This document shows, one piece after another, positions 57,527 through 64,000 of a stretch of 64,000 bases of DNA (position 1 is its first letter; the number at the start of each line of letters is the position of its first letter). The stretch lies in contig JAAAJB010000047.1 of assembly GCA_016098155.1 (NCBI GenBank), forward strand, positions 1 to 64,000, read 5' to 3'. Origin of the DNA: Actinomortierella ambigua. Lineage: Eukaryota; Mortierellomycota; Mortierellomycetes; Mortierellales; Mortierellaceae. A program made the translations under genes and the position numbers. The notes under the pieces are model-generated. The model worked only from the letters and a program-made list of their open reading frames with translations. It was not told where the DNA came from and ran no database searches.

Positions 57527-60500
57527 CTACTTGGTGGTGCGGTTGATGTACCCGAGATAACCTTCAGTGGCCTGGACAGTTCTCGTGCGTGTGCTGCGTC
57601 GAGACTGTTCCTTTTGCAAAGCAACGGCTAAATCGTACTGTCGACGCTCCATCCCGCCAACTATCTCGTCGTACCGACTTGTGATGGCGTCGACAAGCGC
57701 AAGCTCACGTTCCCCCTTTCTGCTAAGCCATTGCAGCAGTAGGTTTACCTATAGAGAACACAAAGGAGGGGGGAGGGAGAGATAGGAGAATTTTGTGCGC
57801 ACATGGGGTTCGGAAGAAAAGCCGAAGCATAATACAGATAAAAAATGTAATCGAGGGGAGAGACAGTAAATTAGATTAGATCTCTATGAACACTCAATTG
57901 AGCACTCGAAAAAAAAAATCTTTTCCCTCAGCCCTAAAAATCTTACCTGCTCTGGCTCATTATAGTAGCTCCATTTGCTCTGGTGGTACTCCACAGGGAT
58001 TGTTTCGTCAATCTCCTTGTGAACCTCGTTTCGGTGCCCAGCCCCATTCGCCCGGCCACTATTCCAGTTCGCAAGACTGTAGCGAAGCTCTTCGTCGTCC
58101 TCAGACTCCTCGGCCTTGAGCTTCTTCTCTAGCTCACGACGTTGTTCTTCGGCTGCGCGTGCAGCAAGAAGACCTTCACGAACCTGCTTTTCATGTTGAA
58201 GCAGTAGCTCGTACACACCTTCGTCGGCCTCTTCATTCTCCAACTTACGCAAGATCCGGCTGCGATCTGTGCGAGCACGGAGAATCTCGAGATCCAAGAA
58301 GGTTGGTGACTGAATATAGATGCGATCGGTGGCGTGAGGCATCGAAACCATGGCATCAAAATACCAGTACCGGTTCATGAAACGATCACGACCCAGTGGC
58401 TTGACGCGTGCGATCTGATACCTCTTGGTTTCTTGTTCGATCATTTCCTCCTTGCGATCAAGTGCGCGCTCCTGATCGTCAAGCTTCTTGCGCGCCTCGG
58501 CCTTGACCTTGAGCTCCGCGCTGAGAACTTTACTCTTGCGAATTGCCAGCTGGCGCCGCGACTCTTCAATCTCGCGCTCACGCATCATACGCTTCAGCTT
58601 CTCTTGGCGGGACTCGTGCCTTCCGCTAGCGGCTACAGACTCGTTCTCTCCTTCAACCTCGCTGCTCTCCTTGGCCAAAAGCGACTCCTCCAGCTCAATC
58701 CCCTCTAAGGTTGCATTCCTTGCCGTCTCGCCCTCCTTCTTTTCGAGTTCGGCGCGCTCGGCCTGCAGACGTTTCCTCTCCTTGTTCAGCTCTAAAGTCT
58801 CGACGCGAAGAGCTTTCAGCTGCTCTCGACATTGCTCCATATACATACGGATGCCGCTCGTTCCGGCAGCAACCTCGATTAAAAAGACCAGCAGTCTAAT
58901 CTTGTCCTGCACGGAAAGTGTGGGGAAGAGAAACTCCACATCGTCCTTCGTGCTTGACTCGTCAGGCACAAGGTGATTCAAAATCCTGTCAACATCGGGA
59001 ATCGTCTCAAAGGTACCAAGCTATCGAAAAGAAAAAAAAAGGTGCACAAAATCAAGTAGCCAAAAGCCGGTGGTTAGATGTAAATCGACAAGATGCGCAA
59101 AAGAGAACAAGGAAAGAGCGAGTTGGATGCAGAAAATGCCTACCTCGTTTACACATCCAACAAGCGTAGCCTCCCATCCGTGTCGCGATGAAGGAATCTG
59201 CTGTTCATCCCATCCTTGTCCAACCAAGGCAACTCGCTCGTTGATAGGACGGTGTTGACGCTGCTGATATCCACCATCGAACGATACATCGCCATCATCA
59301 CCCATGCTGCTCTCAGAGGCGACACTGCCTTCTCGCTCGAAGGCGCCAGGACCGGATCCACTGTTGGTTGTCGACGTAACCAGCTGTGGCTTCGAGATGC
59401 CCTTTTGACGATCGTCAATAATGGCATTCAACAGTACCGAATGATATTCTGCAACCAGCACGCTGCGTGGCTCAACGGCAGCATGCAGTAGTGAGTCTTC
59501 GAAATCCCTGATACTAAAGGGCGATAACTTGAGAGATTCACTATAAACACAGAACCACAATTTTCAGTATGCAGGTCATGCTAGCTTCGAGATCAGTTGG
59601 ATCACCCATGACTTTTGGATGGTTCGTAAAGATCGTACCTGAACGAGTTAAGGAACTGCCATGCCATGACAACTTGCTCAAAGCAATCCTGGGGAACATC
59701 CAGATCCGTCAAGCCCTTGGGACGCCTCTGCAGCGTAGCCTTGCCATCACCCTCTGTCTTGCTCAGCTTAACGTCCAGGTCCAGGTCCTCAATAGGATAC
59801 TTGATGACCTTGACTGGTTCCTGTGGAGTAACTGTTTTCTTTTCTTCGCCTGGTGGTGTATCCTTCTTGGCTTTCTTGGCGCCTGAAAGCTCTGGGGCTG
59901 GATCACCAGGTCCCTATAGGCATGTTTTTTTTCGCCGCAAAAGATCGTTAGAGAAAGGGAATGAGGAAGGTTGAACAATGATATTGACTGATAGCACTCC
60001 TTTATATCATCCATTCCGCGTAAACTTACTTTTCGCTTCTTGAGCTTTGCTTGAGCAAGATCGCGCGCCTTTTGCAGGCTAGCTGGCAACGTAGTGTCGA
60101 TACCATACTTCTTTGCCCACACGTTCTATGAGAGAATCAAAGTTGGGCGCCTCAATATTCAATCCTGACACTTGCTAGTATCTGCATGCGTCTCCCGAGC
60201 TGCACTCGAATATCCGGGCACTCCATTGTCTTACCTTGACGACCCATGGTGCGCTCATATAGTTCTCCTTCGACATGCACTCGCGGATTGTGGTTCGTAC
60301 AATCATCTTGTTGAAGGCTAGGCGATCGCGACTATTATGGTAGAATATCGCGGAGTGTAAGTGCCTTACAAGTACAGCAATCACAAAAAGTCTGGCAGAT
60401 CGGCCACATATATAAACTTTCTAGACCCATAAACGTACGAGAGCATAGAACAATCCACAATCTTTTCCATCCCAGCGATCGGTTTGTCACTCTCATTCAC

Positions 60501-61533
60501 AATCTGAACGAGATATTGTCCTGGGACCTCCGGATCCTGGGAGCCCTCGATCGTGATCCATTCGCTTTTCGGTAATACTCGCTTAATGAATCCAGCATAG
60601 CTATGTGATGCGGAGAAAATTGTAAAGTCGTTCATTTGTATAAGTGATAAGTCACAGTGATGCAAATCTGACCTTCTTCGCGCGAGATCAATCCTCTCCG
60701 TCATACCTTTTCTGTTTATCCCAAACGACATTCACTGTTTCGCCTTCATAGTAGCGATCCTTGAACTGCGCGATGCTCTCTTCTACGACAGCGTCGATTC
60801 GGCCAATATCTGAAGATGTTCCCAAAAGTTTTTGGAGTCAACAAGTTGAACACTAGTGAATGACCGCTCCATGCCGTCATTGTCCAAAATTTTCCAGTCA
60901 GTCAATCGTCCGCAGGAACCAAAAGAAAGCACATACTGAACTGCACAAACTCCAAGAGTGGCTTTCGAAGCTGTGAGGGAAACTTGGAAGCTGTGGCCGA
61001 CTGCGCTTTGTGCTCGGACTCCAATGCCTCCTCATAAGTTAGTCCCGATTTGCCGGTGGTGATGCATTGCCATGTCCTCTGTTGATAGAAGAGATAACGG
61101 TTGATGTAGTCCCTATAGACATCAAGGAAAGTAAACAAGGAAGAGGTGTGTATTGAAAAGTGACATCGCGCAGGGTCAAGGTGGATGCATAGTGCCATGA
61201 CTAGGCGAGGTCAATTGAACAGACATATCAACGCATTGCAGGACAATAGATCAAGGTATGAGGCAGAGTCATAGAACACTTTGAGGCGGCACGGCGCCTT
61301 GATCATCGGAGACAAAACAACGCAAAACACGCCCTACACAATGCGTCAGCCACTGTCCAGTGGACACAGCACAAAGGGAGGAGTGTGTACACAGACACTC
61401 TTAACGTAGGATACTCATATGTGGTGAAGATCTCATTGGTGAATCGCATGACCCACACAGGTGCATCATCGTCAAACTCGTTTGAGCTTGGATTAGGCAC
61501 CGGCTTAATAGCCTTGCGTTTCAACAGAGGCAT
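57527..61533 (-). CDS. ITC1: Itc1/Acf1-like subunit of an ISWI chromatin remodeller
   Basis: Regulatory subunit expected to pair with an ISWI ATPase in the nucleus. Ten minus-strand exons: 61406-61533, 60937-61112, 60707-60809, 60439-60600, 60235-60331, 60030-60125, 59639-59913, 59144-59540, 57947-59020 and 57527-57748, 909 residues in all. The WAC domain opens the protein: MPLLKRKAIKPVPNP, VWVMRFTNEIFTTYEY, then the block CITTGKSGLTYEEALESE. The DDT domain lies near 400-480 (QVVMAWQFLNSFSESLKLSPF), after an acidic/Lys-rich linker. WHIM-type motifs follow: GWEATLVGC and, after a long coiled coil of Glu/Arg/Lys (about 560-720), LGRDRFMNRYWYFD. There is no PHD finger or bromodomain, as in yeast Itc1. 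Every junction keeps the frame. It is the gene with the most introns in the window. Confidence 0.92.
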
Positions 61534-64000
61534 TCTAGCGGGTCGATGATTGAATGAAAGTTGTGATCAGCAACGATGCAGCGCTTGTTGAGGGGAGAGA
61601 GAGAGAGAGATGGTCGTTCCTGGTCGAGGTTTGGGTGTCTGCTTCTGAACTATGCTGGCTGCAAGGCTACCAAGGCCACTCTTCGTATTTGCCACTCAAG
61701 GTAGTGTACGAATGTGTGAGAGTATGAATGTAGGATGGTTGGTGATGCGATCAGCTGAAATCAAGAGTAGGTAACTTGTGTGAAGACACCGCTGAATTTT
61801 GAAGTAACGAAATCTCAGGTCAGTACACAACCTGACAACCATACAGACGGACATATGAGAGTGCAGCACCGAGAAGCCCGCAAATACCAAATACTCTATA
61901 CATACAATACATACACTCCCTCAGCACACAAGGAGGTGACGAGGGATGTTGCTCGTCGACTTTTGTCTTCACAGAGATGAGCAACGTTAACAGAACTTGC
62001 AACTTGTACACTTTGAGGGGTCCAAGCAGCACTGAAGAGTGCCCCGACAGCCGTGACTATCCAGATCTCATGTTCATGGTCACCACATCGTGCATATGCT
62101 TGGACACCTTGCTGATGTATTCCACCTTTGACTCTGTGCGAGGCGCAATGATATTGGTTCATGTGCAGGTGAGCTGGGAGATGGTGACGATGACGCTGCA
62201 GACATTGTTGTCACGAATGGTAGAGAAGATGATAAGAGTTGTGGGAGCTGAGCAGCGGAAAGTGTTTGAGATTGAGAAGAGGAGCTACACGATAACAGTG
62301 CTTGGGCGTTGCAACGTCAGTGCCAGTGCCACTAGATCGTGGGACGACTAAGGTGGATTACATGTACATTGACGTGCCTCCCAACTGAACTAGTCGTCCC
62401 CAAGTAACGTAAAGACATGGCTCGAGGTGATCCTGGGAGCCACGCCTAACGCCTCCAAGTCAAAAGCCCCGGTTTGTCCCAAAAGACTTGTCGATACTTG
62501 ATTGGTAGCCACAAATCTTGAGGATCACAGACCCACGCTTCAAATGGCCATTGTGGCCGTAAAGATCGGATATGAATCTTCAGTAAGAACCACGATGCAT
62601 ATCACCCAGGCGGTCCATCAGCCCAGCAACCTCTGCTCAAGAATGGAATCAATCCCGGCCATCGTATGTCAATGCCCAAAAGTTGGAGAGCCAGTCGGCT
62701 TCCCCTAGATAAAGCCCTGTCGGTCGCTGTATCCATGACTTTCGAACGATTCTGTGATGCTGTCAGGCTACCAAGGGCCACGATGCGATTGACTGCTATT
62801 AACGATGCGACATCAACAACTTCGTTGCTACCGACTTGATGCGTTTAACTATCGAGTGGGGCGTGGGTCTATTTCGCCGTCCTTCTTGTCTACAACTATG
62901 TCGCACGCTCCAACAGCCGCGTCTTGCTCTATGTAGACTATCTTCTTTGCCTCATTGTTGTCGTTACCGTACACACCTGTCCACTACCGCGTTTGTCTTC
63001 GGCAACAAACATGGCCTCGTTCAATCAAATCAATATTTTCCAATGCTTAGGCGAGCAACATTTAGGAGTGTTGATAAGCCATATATAATTTTAGGATGCT
63101 GTTCGTAATTGTCCACGATGTAGCTGGTTGATGGTTGCATAACTGCGTGTGGTCGACAAACTCGCGAGTCATTTGAGTGAAGATTACTAGCTGAGAGGAA
63201 CTGAGTGCTTTTGTCGCTCGTTCTACTCAGCGCGCATTTCCCACCACATCGAGAAGGCTTAGCTTCTTTACTAGGCAGCCAGAGAAGCGTTCGTGGATGA
63301 ATGATACTTCTGAGAGACATAATAGTTCACATATCCATCCCTCTTCTTCTTTCTCGATCCCTTTCTTTGCTCTTTATCTTTTCCTTTCTTTTTCAGCAAG
63401 GCATCTCAGGGGCAGAAAGTGGCTGGATGCCAGGCTGAATCGCATAGCCCTTGCTATTGTAGGCGAGACAACTTTTGTGCTTCTGGACGATAGGGTCTCG
63501 CTGTTGACCTTCTTGGCGATGTGGTTTTGTAGTTTAGCCGCCACGCTGTGCCATCTACTACGACTCCGCGCTTTGAAAAGTTGGCGTTTTGTTTCGTGAG
63601 CGCCTTGTGTCAACCAGTGGGTCAAGCTTGAAGAGCATAGCAAAACCATGAGGTATAGTTTTCAGTTTGCGTTCTCTACGGTCGTTCCAAAGAGACGAAA
63701 AGTCATTCTTGAATGCTAGAGAACACATGTATATATGCATGAGTTTATTACACCTCGAACTTTGCTGGTCCAACGCCCCGAGTGCCATGATCGTGGGTGA
63801 CCTAAAGAACCAGCGGAAAATGATTGACGTGATCATTACAAGTTTGACCCCAAGTTTACCCACGCTGATGGCGAGCCGCGATGACTGGGTACCCAATAAG
63901 TGTGTTTAACTGAGACGTTCCAGAACACTCCTCACCCCCTTCAGAGGCAGCTGATCCATTCTCCTAGAAGCTGTTTACCAAGTGGAGCGGAAAGAGACGA
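61534..64000. other. 3' end of window, no supported gene
   Basis: About 2.5 kb. Several short frames occur on both strands (for example minus strand near 62219, starting MSAASSSPSPSSPAHEP, and 63374-63649), but none could be joined into a convincing gene. A short GA microsatellite lies at about 61597-61610. Confidence 0.4.

Noticed and set aside
61980..62351. Overlapping frames on both strands, including a minus-strand start near 62219
   Set aside because: Each frame is broken and no consistent exon chain could be built.
1..64000. CRISPR arrays, insertion sequences, bacterial operons
   Set aside because: No spaced repeats of that type, no transposase frames; the window is eukaryotic.

Overview
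The window is nuclear DNA of a filamentous fungus. Genes carry several short GT-AG introns (mostly 55-180 nt, often with long T runs), there is plenty of low-complexity coding sequence (Gln/His, Gly, Ser and Thr tracts), and the gene set is fungal: threonine synthase of the THR4 type, an Itc1-like ISWI subunit, an SreA/Fep1/Urbs1-type GATA factor, a fused BIO3-BIO1 enzyme, LSM6 and uL29m. A class II (bacterial-type) HMG-CoA reductase and the general gene style suggest an early-diverging fungus such as a Mortierellomycete; this placement is inference, not proof.

Layout. From 1 to about 12 kb lies an accessory region: four tandem, same-strand paralogues (1541-3027, 4656-5999, 8046-9649, 10183-11726) of a three-exon family with one C-terminal membrane segment, plus a broken remnant of a further copy (3648-4004) and a small spliced gene on the opposite strand (about 6803-7808). 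I do not recognise the family. From 13.7 to 23.2 kb: a TBC-domain Rab-GAP, threonine synthase divergent from LSM6, and ribosomal protein eL8. From 24.6 to 34.3 kb: the fused biotin enzyme, a monocarboxylate-type MFS transporter, a 59-residue candidate protein and a Pro/Gln-rich protein. From 34.5 to 45.6 kb: cyclophilin-40, a Dbl-family RhoGEF with a possible upstream alternative N-terminus, mitochondrial uL29m, and an LRR protein with a Lys-rich tail divergent from it. From 45.8 to 61.5 kb: class II HMG-CoA reductase, a small hypothetical, the iron-type GATA factor and the Itc1-like protein. The last 2.4 kb holds no gene I can support.

Most genes are independent housekeeping units. Two pairs are divergent over about 300 bp and may share promoters (THR4/LSM6 and uL29m/LRR protein). 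The tandem membrane family is the part that looks locally expanded and lineage-specific: exon lengths and intron phases are nearly identical between copies, while the cytoplasmic tails differ sharply. Exon boundaries were derived by hand from reading frame, splice consensus and comparison between copies or with remembered family motifs; no database search was made.
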